Source: Nitrospirota bacterium
GTDB lineage: Bacteria > Nitrospinota_A > UBA7883
NCBI GenBank assembly: GCA_024275315.1
Contig: JAJRZK010000058.1
Coordinates: 62,001-126,000 of the forward strand
Length of the DNA stretch: 64,000 nucleotides
Direction: 5' to 3'
In this document: piece after piece, positions 18,123 through 26,673 of the stretch
How positions within the stretch are numbered: the first letter of the stretch is position 1
Layout: each line of letters starts with the position of its first letter
Notes under the pieces: model-generated
Database searches by the model: none
Seen by the model: only the letters and a program-made list of their open reading frames with translations
What the model was told of the DNA's origin: nothing
Made by a program: the position numbers and the translations under genes

Positions 18123-19351
18123 CGGGGCGTGGCCGGTGCAGGTTATGCCATGCGAAGCTGTGCCGTACCTTCGCGGATCTGGGCCTTACGCCGCTGGCCA
18201 ATTCCTATGTCACCATGGACAACCTCAACAAGCCGGAACAGTTTTACCCGCTTTGCGCCTATGTCTGCGAAAAATGCTTTCTTGTGCAATTGGAACAGTT
18301 CGAAAGTCCGGAAGATATTTTTTCCGACTACGCCTATTTTTCGTCCTATTCCGACGCCTGGCGGAAGCATTGCGCCGAATACACCGAAATGATCGTCAAA
18401 CGGTTTGGCTATGGGCATGACAGCTTCGTGATGGAAATAGCAAGCAACGATGGTTATATGCTGCAAAATTTTCACACGCGGTCGATTCCATGCCTCGGGG
18501 TGGAGCCCGCCGCGAACGTGGCCAAGGCGGCCAGGGAAAAAGGGATCGAGACGGTGGTCAGGTTTTTTGGGGAGCGGACAGCCAAAGAGCTTTCCGACAG
18601 TGGCAAAAAGGCTGATCTTCTGATCGCCAACAACGTGTTGGCCCATGTCCCGGATCTTAACGATTTTGTCGGCGGCATGAAAACAATCCTGAAACCCGAT
18701 GGGGTTGTCACAGTGGAGTTTCCCCATCTTTTTCAGCTTATCAGGAACAATCAGTTCGACACCATCTATCATGAGCATTTCTCATATTTTTCCCTGATAA
18801 CAGCCAAAAACGTGTTTGCGCGGCACGGGTTGACCGTGTTCGACGTGGAACAGCTTCCAACCCATGGCGGCTCCCTGCGGCTTTTTATATGTCACGAGCA
18901 AAACAGGACAGCCGGCGAAGCCGTGAAAACCTTGCTGGAGCGGGAAGAAGAGTTCGGGCTGGCCTCGCCGGATACGTATAGCGCGTTTTCAGAGCAGGTG
19001 AAGCAGGCCAAAAGAGGGTTGCTGAAGTTTTTGATACAAGCGAAGAGCGATGGAAAAAAAATAGCGGGATACGGGGCGCCTGCAAAAGGGAACACACTGC
19101 TTAATTATTGCGGGATAGGCTCCGATTTTATAGATTACACCGTGGACAAAAGCCCGCATAAACAGGGAGCGTATCTGCCCGGGTCCCGGATAGCGGTTTA
19201 CCATCCTGATAAAATAATGGAGACAAAACCTGACTATGTCCTCATCCTGCCGTGGAATATCAAGGACGAAATCATAGGACAGATGGATGGTGTAAGGTCG
19301 TGGGGCGGCCGGTTTGTCACCCCCATTCCGGAGGTGGAAGTTTATGAGTGA
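18119..19351 (+). CDS. Sugar C-methyltransferase (NovU/TylCIII family)
   Basis: A 410-residue SAM-dependent enzyme of the class that places a methyl group on carbon 3 (or 5) of NDP-4-keto-6-deoxy sugars. An N-terminal zinc knuckle is visible as CRLC (residues 7-10) and CEKC (about 50). The SAM-binding segment is EIASNDGYML, and EFPHLFQLI...YHEHFSYFS is the catalytic region of the family with its conserved Tyr-His-Glu-His. The C-terminal third (GYGAPAKGNTLLNYCG) is the C-methyltransferase-specific domain. Right after rfbG, the likely substrate is CDP-4-keto-6-deoxyglucose. The 4-bp ATGA overlap indicates coupling. Confidence 0.92.
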   Translation: MTGRGRCRLCHAKLCRTFADLGLTPLANSYVTMDNLNKPEQFYPLCAYVCEKCFLVQLEQFESPEDIFSDYAYFSSYSDAWRKHCAEYTEMIVKRFGYGHDSFVMEIASNDGYMLQNFHTRSIPCLGVEPAANVAKAAREKGIETVVRFFGERTAKELSDSGKKADLLIANNVLAHVPDLNDFVGGMKTILKPDGVVTVEFPHLFQLIRNNQFDTIYHEHFSYFSLITAKNVFARHGLTVFDVEQLPTHGGSLRLFICHEQNRTAGEAVKTLLEREEEFGLASPDTYSAFSEQVKQAKRGLLKFLIQAKSDGKKIAGYGAPAKGNTLLNYCGIGSDFIDYTVDKSPHKQGAYLPGSRIAVYHPDKIMETKPDYVLILPWNIKDEIIGQMDGVRSWGGRFVTPIPEVEVYE

Positions 19352-19366
19352 GAAAAGGAAAAGAAT

Positions 19367-20161
19367 ATGGCGTACGGAATAGGTCGCGTAAAGCTCGCCG
19401 CGCGGGCTGTTCGCGAAAAGACGGATGAATTGGGCCGGGCGCTGATGGAAAAGTTGATCGATCGGTATATCAAGCCCACATACAAGTTCGGCGGATTGAT
19501 TACCGACAAAAACACCGGGTTCCTTTCCGACCCGGACTACCAGAGGGCGTACCAGGCCGCGTTAAGGCACGTTCCGCAAACTCATCCATCCTGGGGACAG
19601 ATCATCCAGTGGCAGTTGCATGTGGTTCAATGGGCCGCAAGCCAGGCTGTAAAGATAGAAGGGGACTTTGTGGAATGCGGGGTGAACACGGGGATGTATT
19701 CCGGATCGTTGATGGAATATCTGGATTTCAGATCCCTGAAAGACCGCAATTTCTACCTGTTCGATACATTCGAAGGGTTCGTGCCGGAGCTGATGAGCTC
19801 ATCGGAAAAACGCCTTTTGAACAACCCGAAAAAATATCCTCCGTGTTACGATTTTGTGGTTGAAGCGTTCAGCGAATTCGAGAATGTACGAATTATCAAA
19901 GGGGCGGTGCCCGAAAGCCTGCGGGATGTCGACATCGACAAGGTGGCCTACCTGTCGCTGGATATGAACTGCGCCTATCCGGAGGAGGAGGCGTTGAAAT
20001 ATTTTTGGCCAAAACTGGCCAAGGGCGCTGTTGTTGTTCTCGACGATTACGCCTGGCCCAAACACGAAAACCAGAAAAAAGCCCATGATCAGTTCGCAAA
20101 ATCGGTGGGCGCCTCGGTTATGACTGTTCCCACCGGCCAGGGGATAATGGTAAAGCTTTGA
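19367..20161 (+). CDS. TylF-like macrocin O-methyltransferase family protein
   Basis: A 264-residue SAM-dependent O-methyltransferase. FVECGVNTGMYSG (about residues 101-113) is the SAM loop. FDTFEGF and SLDMNCAYPEEEALKYFWPKL are TylF-family landmarks, with the DDY motif near the C terminus. TylF methylates a sugar hydroxyl on macrocin; relatives in polysaccharide clusters methylate deoxysugars. This enzyme could methylate the CDP-sugar-derived residue, perhaps as a chain-terminating cap. It begins 15 bp after the C-methyltransferase. Confidence 0.87.
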   Translation: MAYGIGRVKLAARAVREKTDELGRALMEKLIDRYIKPTYKFGGLITDKNTGFLSDPDYQRAYQAALRHVPQTHPSWGQIIQWQLHVVQWAASQAVKIEGDFVECGVNTGMYSGSLMEYLDFRSLKDRNFYLFDTFEGFVPELMSSSEKRLLNNPKKYPPCYDFVVEAFSEFENVRIIKGAVPESLRDVDIDKVAYLSLDMNCAYPEEEALKYFWPKLAKGAVVVLDDYAWPKHENQKKAHDQFAKSVGASVMTVPTGQGIMVKL

Positions 20162-20165
20162 CAAA

Positions 20166-20726
20166 ATGATATTCAGTGAAACAGGTTTGGCCGGGGCGTA
20201 CCTGGTCGAGCCTGAAAAAAAGGAGGACGAACGAGGCTATTTCGTCCGCACGTTTTGTGTCGAACAGTTCAGGGAACGAGGCCTCAACACGTCTGTCGCG
20301 CAATGCAGCGTATCGTTCAACAAGCGCAAGGGAACGTTGCGCGGTATGCACTTCCAGGCCGCGCCCCATGAAGAGGCGAAGCTCGTGTCGTGTGTCTCGG
20401 GTTCCGTTTACGATGTGATAGTGGACATCAGGCGCGATTCACCCACCTTCATGAGCTGGAGGGGGTATGAGCTGTCCGCGGCGAATGGATTGGCCATATT
20501 TGTGCCGGAAGGGTTCGCCCACGGGTTCCAGGCGCTTGCGGGCAATTCGCGGGTATACTACCAGATATCGGAGTTCTATAAACCGGAGTTTTCCAGAGGT
20601 TTTAGGTGGGATGATCCTGAAATAGGTATAAAATGGCCGGAGTCTGACGCGCGCGTAATATCGGACAGGGATGAAAATCTGCCCCTTTTCGCCAATATCA
20701 ACACTCAATTTTCAAACGATTCATGA
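20166..20726 (+). CDS. rfbC: dTDP-4-dehydrorhamnose 3,5-epimerase family (RfbC/RmlC-like)
   Basis: A 186-residue cupin epimerase. The catalytic His lies in LRGMHFQ (about residue 62) and the conserved Tyr in RVYYQISEFY (about 135). FVPEGFAHGF and GFRWDDPEIGIKWP are family signatures. Normally it epimerises C3 and C5 of dTDP-4-keto-6-deoxyglucose. No dTDP-sugar genes lie nearby, so the probable substrate is the C-methylated CDP-4-keto sugar. It overlaps the next gene by 4 bp. It could instead serve an unlinked rhamnose pathway. Confidence 0.9.
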   Translation: MIFSETGLAGAYLVEPEKKEDERGYFVRTFCVEQFRERGLNTSVAQCSVSFNKRKGTLRGMHFQAAPHEEAKLVSCVSGSVYDVIVDIRRDSPTFMSWRGYELSAANGLAIFVPEGFAHGFQALAGNSRVYYQISEFYKPEFSRGFRWDDPEIGIKWPESDARVISDRDENLPLFANINTQFSNDS

Positions 20727-21502
20727 ACCTGGATGAAAAAATAGTCATAGACAAAAAGTCGGGCAAAATAACCGTCACGGGAAGTGACAGGGCGGGTGTG
20801 TATGACATCGGAACCCCGGAAGCGTTTGCGGTCATTTCCGACGCATGGATCCGGTCTGGCTGGGACACCAAGTATGTATACAGTTTCACATGGCTGGGCC
20901 GACCCATAATCCAGCTTCCGGAAGACATGATACGCATGCAGGAGGTGATCTATACGGTCAAACCGGACATGTTGATAGAGACCGGTGTCGCCCACGGCGG
21001 ATCGCTGATATTCTACGCCAGCCTGTTTCACGCGATGGGCAGGGGCAGGGTCGTGGGGCTGGATATCGAAATCAGGCCGCATAACAGAAAAGCTATAGAA
21101 TCGCACGAGCTGTTCGATTACATCACCTTGATACAAGGCGATTCGGCAAGCCCCGAGGTGGCTGGCGAGGTGGAGAAGCTGGTCAGGCCGGGGGAAGTGG
21201 TGATGGTGTCGCTGGATTCCAACCACTCAAAAGAGCATGTGCTCGCAGAGCTTTCGGCCTATGCTCCGCTGGTCAGTGTCGGGTCCTACGTCGTTGTGAT
21301 GGACGGGATAATGGAACACCTCGCCGGCGCCCCGCGCACTGAAGACGACTGGACATGGAACAATCCTCGTCAGGCGTCTGTCGAGTTTGTAAGTATGAAT
21401 CCGGACTTTGAGATTGTCGAACCGGAGTTCAGGTTCAACGAGGGTGTCGTAACAAAGCGGGTCACATACTGGCCGTCGGCGTATTTAAAAAGGATAAGGT
21501 AA
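20723..21502 (+). CDS. CmcI-like cephalosporin hydroxylase-family protein
   Basis: A 259-residue Rossmann-fold protein of the CmcI/RhmA family. ETGVAHGGSLIFYA (about residues 88-101) is the SAM-binding loop, GLDIEIRPHN the ribose-binding acidic segment and SLDSNHSKEHV the metal-site region. Although named after cephalosporin 7-hydroxylase, polysaccharide-locus members behave as sugar methyltransferases (family knowledge: RhmA in rhamnolipid-type sugars). With the C- and TylF-type enzymes, this makes a third methyl transfer in a row plausible. It is coupled by overlap to rfbC and followed after 7 bp by wzm. Confidence 0.85.
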   Translation: MNLDEKIVIDKKSGKITVTGSDRAGVYDIGTPEAFAVISDAWIRSGWDTKYVYSFTWLGRPIIQLPEDMIRMQEVIYTVKPDMLIETGVAHGGSLIFYASLFHAMGRGRVVGLDIEIRPHNRKAIESHELFDYITLIQGDSASPEVAGEVEKLVRPGEVVMVSLDSNHSKEHVLAELSAYAPLVSVGSYVVVMDGIMEHLAGAPRTEDDWTWNNPRQASVEFVSMNPDFEIVEPEFRFNEGVVTKRVTYWPSAYLKRIR

Positions 21503-21509
21503 ACCGCTG

Positions 21510-22343
21510 ATGAACGACCAGGAGTTTGACCTTGTTATCGAGCCTGGCAAGGAGCGACGCCAGTACATCCAGGACCTGCTCGCCTACCGGGAGCTTTTTT
21601 ATTTTCTCGCGTGGCGCGATATCCTCGTCAGATACAAGCAGACGCTGATAGGGATCGTATGGAGCGTGTTGCGCCCGGTGATACTGATGATAGTGTTCAC
21701 GGTGGTTTTCAAGGGCCTGGCGAGGCTTCCGTCCGACGGAGCTGCGCCCTATGCTCTGATGGTATTCGCGGCGGCGTTGCCCTGGCAGTTTTTTTCCGAC
21801 TCGCTGGTGAAATGCAGCCAGAGCATGGTAAGCAACTCTGCGATGGTAACCAAAATATATTTCCCCAGGTTTATAGTGCCGGCAAGCTCAATTATTGTCA
21901 GCATTGTCGATTTCATAATCGCCCTCGTTGTGCTTGGCGTCCTTATGGTGTGGTACCAGCACATGCCGGGTCTGCGGTTTTTTTCCATTCCGCTTTTTAT
22001 GTTGTTGGCTATGGCTGTGTCACTGGGGGCCGGGCTTTGGTTCACATCACTGAACGTATGGTACAGGGATTTTCAATACATAGTTCCTTTCACAACACAG
22101 CTTATGCTTTATGTGTCGCCTGTGGGGTTTTCCAGCGCCATCGTTCCGGAAAAATGGCGCCTGCTATATTCGCTGAACCCGATGGTGGGTGTTATCGACG
22201 GTTTTCGCTGGGCGATTCTGGGAGGCGAAACCGGATTATACGCGCCCGGCGTGATGGCGTCAACCCTGGTGGCCCTTACGCTTCTCGTCTCGGGAATGTG
22301 GTTTTTCCGGAGGACAGAAAGGGCGTTTGCGGACGTTATCTAG
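21510..22343 (+). CDS. wzm: ABC-2 type polysaccharide export permease
   Basis: A 277-residue inner-membrane protein with six predicted helices between about residues 35 and 270. The N-terminal amphipathic DLLAYRELFYFLAWRDILV segment is typical of the Wzm/TagG family, which forms the channel through which undecaprenyl-linked O-antigen is exported. FSSAIVPEKWRLLYSLNPMVG is a family signature near the C terminus. It pairs with the ATPase encoded 7 bp downstream. Confidence 0.93.
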   Translation: MNDQEFDLVIEPGKERRQYIQDLLAYRELFYFLAWRDILVRYKQTLIGIVWSVLRPVILMIVFTVVFKGLARLPSDGAAPYALMVFAAALPWQFFSDSLVKCSQSMVSNSAMVTKIYFPRFIVPASSIIVSIVDFIIALVVLGVLMVWYQHMPGLRFFSIPLFMLLAMAVSLGAGLWFTSLNVWYRDFQYIVPFTTQLMLYVSPVGFSSAIVPEKWRLLYSLNPMVGVIDGFRWAILGGETGLYAPGVMASTLVALTLLVSGMWFFRRTERAFADVI

Positions 22344-22350
22344 GCGCAAG

Positions 22351-23637
22351 ATGAAAACTGTCATAAGAGCCGAGGGTCTATCCAAAAAATACATAATAGG
22401 CCACCACTTCAGGAGCGTTCACGACACGTTGCGGGACGCGTTGTCCGCCGGTTTTCGCTCTTTTATATCCGGATCGGGCGGACAAAAGCGGAGATTGACC
22501 CGTGAGGAGTTTTGGGCCCTTAAGGATATAGATTTTGAGGTAAAAGAGGGTGACAGGGTCGGGATAATCGGGAAAAACGGCGCGGGGAAATCGACCTTGC
22601 TGAAAATATTGAGCAGGATCACGGAACCGACGAAAGGCCGGGCGCTTATCAAGGGTCGCGTAGCCAGCCTTCTGGAAGTGGGTACCGGGTTTCACCCGGA
22701 GCTTACCGGCAGGGAGAACATCTATCTCAACGGCTCGATCATGGGGATGAGCAGGGCGGAGATCACTTCAAAATATGACGAAATTGTATCCTTTTCCGGG
22801 GTGGACAAGTTTCTCGACACACCGATCAAGCGCTATTCCTCCGGGATGAAAGTCCGTCTCGCTTTTGCCGTGGCGGCGCACCTGGAGCCGGAGATATTGC
22901 TGGTGGACGAGGTGCTCGCCGTTGGTGATTACGTGTTCCAGAAAAAGTCGCTGGGAAAAATGGAAGACATAAGCAAGCAGGGCAGGACAATAATTTTCGT
23001 CAGCCATAACATGCCGGCGGTCACATCGCTGTGCACGAGAGCCATGCTTTTGGAAAAGGGCAGGATCGTAAAAGAGGGTGACGCCGTTTCGGTTGTAGGG
23101 CATTACTATTCCGGAGAGGGCAACTCCGCCGCCAGCGTCGATTTTACATCCGCAGAGACAATGCCGGGTGATGATGTGGTGCGGCTTTTACGTGTGACGG
23201 TTGAAGACCAGGATGGAAAGGTCACAAACGAGCTGGGGATCGACCGGCCGTTTTATATCACGATGGAATACGAGCTTTTCAAGGCGGGCCATCCCCTCGG
23301 CGTGTCGGTCAGCTTCCATACAGAAGACGGGACGTATGCGTTCTGGTCCAGCGACATGATTTGCGAGGCCGTCAACGATAAAAGAAAAACACCTGGTGTA
23401 TACAGCTCCAGGCTGAATGTGCCTGGGAACCTGTTGAACGGGGGGGTGTACTTTCTTTCGATCGCCATAGTCAACCCGGAGTCGCTCCGGGGCAACAAGC
23501 ATTGTGTGGAAAAAAACCTGCTGAGGATACATGTTGTCGATCCAATATACGGGGTGCGCACCAGGGGGCGATATGTTGGCCCATACCCTGGCGCTGTTCG
23601 GCCGTTGCTTGAATGGGACGTTTCAAAACTTGGCTGA
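22351..23637 (+). CDS. wzt: ABC transporter ATPase with C-terminal glycan-binding domain
   Basis: ATP-hydrolysing partner of Wzm, 428 residues from ATG 22351 (an upstream in-frame start at 22327 would overlap wzm). Walker A is GKNGAGKST (about 73-81), the ABC signature is in YSSGMKVRLAF (about 160) and Walker B ends ILLVDEVLAVGD. Residues 250-428 form a beta-sandwich extension like the Wzt C-terminal domain of E. coli O9a, which binds the modified non-reducing end of finished chains. Its presence implies that export waits for a terminal modification, for which the methyltransferases upstream are candidates. Confidence 0.93.
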   Translation: MKTVIRAEGLSKKYIIGHHFRSVHDTLRDALSAGFRSFISGSGGQKRRLTREEFWALKDIDFEVKEGDRVGIIGKNGAGKSTLLKILSRITEPTKGRALIKGRVASLLEVGTGFHPELTGRENIYLNGSIMGMSRAEITSKYDEIVSFSGVDKFLDTPIKRYSSGMKVRLAFAVAAHLEPEILLVDEVLAVGDYVFQKKSLGKMEDISKQGRTIIFVSHNMPAVTSLCTRAMLLEKGRIVKEGDAVSVVGHYYSGEGNSAASVDFTSAETMPGDDVVRLLRVTVEDQDGKVTNELGIDRPFYITMEYELFKAGHPLGVSVSFHTEDGTYAFWSSDMICEAVNDKRKTPGVYSSRLNVPGNLLNGGVYFLSIAIVNPESLRGNKHCVEKNLLRIHVVDPIYGVRTRGRYVGPYPGAVRPLLEWDVSKLG

Positions 23638-23643
23638 AAAAAA

Positions 23644-24528
23644 ATGAACGCCGCCGAAAAGATGGTGTCCGTCGGATTGCCCGTATACAACGAGGGGAGG
23701 TTTATTCGGCGGTCGATAGAGTCGCTGTTGTCACAGACTTATGGAAACATGGAGATCATCGTGTCAGACAACGGTTCCACCGACGGCACCTGGGACATTA
23801 TCTCCGAATACGCCCACGCCGACAGCCGGATACGTCCAATCCGTCAGAAGAACAATATAGGGTCCAACAGTAATTTTATGTACGTACTGAACCAGGCCAG
23901 GGGCGCCTATTTTTTCTGGGCCGGGGGTGACGATTGGTGGGACAAACGATACGTGGAGACCCTTGTAAGGAAACTCGAGGACAACCCCGATTGCGCCGTG
24001 GCCCAGTGTTCTGTAACCCGTGTGTTCGACGATGGGCAGGTAAAGAATGTAATCATGTTCGACGGCGCCCTGGACATGAACAACAAAAGCCGGGATGATG
24101 TGTTTCGCATGATGATCCATGACGTGCATATTCATCATTTCATATGCGGATTGTTTAAAACCGGGGAGCTATTAAAAATCGCCAGGCGCGGGATGCCATC
24201 GTGCGCCAGGGCTGACAGGGTGTTCATGTGCGAGGCCGCCATGGCCATGAGCTTTTGCAGTGTGCCTGACACTTTGTACAAAAAAACGCTGTTCAGGAAA
24301 AGCCGGGCAGAAAGATATTCCGGAACGGACAAGGCCCTCTCCTCGGCGTGGAAAAGCCAGAAACACCATACACGATACCTGCTCAACTTGCTTTGGCGGC
24401 TGATGACGTCCAGGGCGGCGCCGGTCGGGAAAAAATGTGTCGCGCTTGCGGAATGGGTGAAACTGGTCTGGAATACGCGGGGGCCTGTATTGGAAGAGCT
24501 GTTCCCCTCTCTTTTCAAGCCTGTTTAG
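23644..24528 (+). CDS. Glycosyltransferase family 2
   Basis: GT-A transferase of 294 residues: LPVYNEGRFIRRSIESLL at the N terminus, DNGSTDGTW loop (about 45) and the acidic GGDDWWD motif near residue 98. The C-terminal part is helical and without clear membrane segments. It starts 7 bp after wzt and is the last gene of the operon. It probably adds the residue derived from the CDP-sugar or a primer sugar; which one is unknown. Confidence 0.87.
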   Translation: MNAAEKMVSVGLPVYNEGRFIRRSIESLLSQTYGNMEIIVSDNGSTDGTWDIISEYAHADSRIRPIRQKNNIGSNSNFMYVLNQARGAYFFWAGGDDWWDKRYVETLVRKLEDNPDCAVAQCSVTRVFDDGQVKNVIMFDGALDMNNKSRDDVFRMMIHDVHIHHFICGLFKTGELLKIARRGMPSCARADRVFMCEAAMAMSFCSVPDTLYKKTLFRKSRAERYSGTDKALSSAWKSQKHHTRYLLNLLWRLMTSRAAPVGKKCVALAEWVKLVWNTRGPVLEELFPSLFKPV

Positions 24529-24707
24529 TCCACGTTGGAGCCGTCGGTTGTTAACGGCGCCCACGCAGGTCTGCTCGAAAAAATAATACAGGTCCTTTTG
24601 CGGGTAATGGTAAAATGACACATGTAAACCAGAGCTTGCGCATGGTTGCTGTTGTTCGGTGAGGACCGAATGATAGCGGGGACAAAACATTTTTAGAGAC
24701 ATCGGTT

Positions 24708-25181
24708 ATGTTCAGGTCAAAACCGTCTGCAACCTTTTTGAAAATCTGTGTTAGCCTGGTTGGAGCGCTGGTTTTTGCGTTATCGATGGGAGCGTGCGGC
24801 GCCGGCGGGGGCTCATCCTCCACTGCCAACACTCCTCCCGCGGCGCCAGGAAACATCACAGTAACAGTAAACGCCACCGGCACATGGATAATGTGGGATC
24901 TGGTCTCTTCAAGGACCATGGCTGACGGCGCGATGGGTGAGCCCCCGGCCGACACATCGCAAGTCACCTATAACGTGTACCACGCCGCCGAGCCGGGGGT
25001 TACGAAAGATAATTGGAACTCCCTTAAAGAGGGTGTAAGGATGACGAATGTCACGACCCCCCATTTTTGCACCCAGCTCAACGCCGGGACCCTCTATTAC
25101 GCCGTGGTCACCGCTGTGAACGAATATGGTGAAAGCGCGGAATCCGAAGAAGTGTCGATGACGCCGCAGATAGACTCGTAG
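24708..25181 (+). CDS. Predicted lipoprotein with a fibronectin type III-like domain
   Basis: A 157-residue exported protein. A basic N terminus and hydrophobic core end in the lipobox LSMGAC, so Cys30 or close to it should be lipidated. A Gly/Ser linker follows. The mature part (about 45-155) looks like one FN3 beta-sandwich, ending YYAVVTAVNEYGES as FN3 strands F-G do. Function unknown; surface adhesion or binding is possible. It has 180 bp of non-coding sequence before it, in which a TTCGGT/ACCGAA stem lies at about 24654-24669. Confidence 0.75.
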   Translation: MFRSKPSATFLKICVSLVGALVFALSMGACGAGGGSSSTANTPPAAPGNITVTVNATGTWIMWDLVSSRTMADGAMGEPPADTSQVTYNVYHAAEPGVTKDNWNSLKEGVRMTNVTTPHFCTQLNAGTLYYAVVTAVNEYGESAESEEVSMTPQIDS

Positions 25182-25210
25182 AAACCGTGCCGCAGGCTTG
25201 ACGATCTTTT

Positions 25211-26662
25211 TTAAAAACTGTACTTGATGTCCAGGAAAACCCGGTCGTTTTCCTCTACACCGCTGAAGAAATAATTGTCACCGGATTGGTAAGTGACGGC
25301 CCCCGTAGTGATCGAGATGTAGTCGTTCACATCGTATTTGACCGAAACCCTCTGGAACCCGCCATCTTCACCGCCAAGCCCGAGAAATGATATCAGAGCC
25401 AGTATATGGGCGGTGTCATGAAGATAATCCGCCTGATACCGAATGACCGTCTGATATTCGTTTTCACTGGCGCTGTCGGGAGCGTTCGCCATTGCCGCTG
25501 AAAAATCCTCTATATGACGGACAACGAATTCTGCGGAGACGGTTTTGTCGGTTATTCCGGTATATTCAACACCGGCCAGAAGATCATGGCGCGATTTTGC
25601 GTTATCTGCGTTAAAATATTCAAGACCCTCGAATCGCGCGGCTTCCGTCTTGAAAAGCCATGACCCGTACGCCACATTCGCCGACACGCCTATCATTTTT
25701 ACACGCGCATGACGCAACGTAAGGTCGGGCGGAGCCCCTCCCGCGGACACGATGTGGGCCTGGTCGTTGAACACGTCCGCCCAGTAGAACGAAATGTCCC
25801 ACCCGCTGAAAATGCCGTTGAGAGCCAGTGCGTATTCTGTGTTGCCAAGACTGGACGCTGGCGTTCGCTCCTCCGGCGAGGGGGAGTCTCCCGGATAGAA
25901 ATCACTGCCGTACACCGGGTTGTAGTTGAAGCGTATCTCGTGAATCGCGATAGTCGTCAGGTTCCACGGGCCATAATAAAAATCTATTCTGGACATGAAT
26001 ATAGGTTCGCGAATATCCTCTATGTCGACCATGCCAGGCTCCCGGTTGTCCATCGGGTTGAGGATGTCGGTTAACCTGATGTTGTCCGACTTGCCCCATA
26101 CCACGATTTGCCGCCCGATCTTTATGTCGACATACCGGTTCAGCCTGCCCTGTATATAAGCCTCCTTGACCCTCGCTTCGCTTTCGTAATTCTCGATGAC
26201 CTGCCCTGTATAGTTGTCCCTGTCGTTAATAGTGTATGCAAGATCGTAAAACGCCATCACCCAGAGTTTCGCTTTCCATCCCTCGTACGGGTCGACGGTA
26301 AGCTCGACACCGGTCTTGAGCCGGAGCCTGGAAAGTCCACGGTAATCGGTTTGCCCTTCATTCGGCTCACCATGGGCGTAGTTGTATGAAGAAGCGCCGG
26401 TGACATATCCTGTGATATCCCACCATGACGGTTTTTCGTAAACCGGATCCGGGCTTGGAGCTGGAAGCTCACTATCGGTGTCGTCGAATCCTTCCATAAC
26501 GCTGTCGAGATCGTTAGAGATTTCAGTATTTGCCCCTGCCGGAACCTTGTCGATCTTTGCTGTCCCGTTTTCCTGCGGGGGCGAGCCATGATTGCTCCGG
26601 GCAAGGGCCGTCACCTGCCCCGAGACAACCATGATGGCGAGAAAAACTAGGACAAAACGCAT
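25211..26662 (-). CDS. DUF1302-like outer-membrane beta-barrel protein
   Basis: A 483-residue protein with a signal peptide (about residues 1-21), a low-complexity linker to about 75, then alternating amphipathic strands ending in ...LDIKYSF with a terminal Phe, the mark of an outer-membrane barrel. The segment IGRQIVVWGKSDNIRLTDILNP is diagnostic of the DUF1302 family. It is last in the TetR-RND-LolA-like operon, a recurring association in which the barrel is thought to work with the RND pump and lipoprotein carrier in lipid transfer to the outer membrane. The cargo is unknown. Confidence 0.85.
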   Translation of the reverse strand: MRFVLVFLAIMVVSGQVTALARSNHGSPPQENGTAKIDKVPAGANTEISNDLDSVMEGFDDTDSELPAPSPDPVYEKPSWWDITGYVTGASSYNYAHGEPNEGQTDYRGLSRLRLKTGVELTVDPYEGWKAKLWVMAFYDLAYTINDRDNYTGQVIENYESEARVKEAYIQGRLNRYVDIKIGRQIVVWGKSDNIRLTDILNPMDNREPGMVDIEDIREPIFMSRIDFYYGPWNLTTIAIHEIRFNYNPVYGSDFYPGDSPSPEERTPASSLGNTEYALALNGIFSGWDISFYWADVFNDQAHIVSAGGAPPDLTLRHARVKMIGVSANVAYGSWLFKTEAARFEGLEYFNADNAKSRHDLLAGVEYTGITDKTVSAEFVVRHIEDFSAAMANAPDSASENEYQTVIRYQADYLHDTAHILALISFLGLGGEDGGFQRVSVKYDVNDYISITTGAVTYQSGDNYFFSGVEENDRVFLDIKYSF

Positions 26663-26673
26663 ATTGTTACGGT

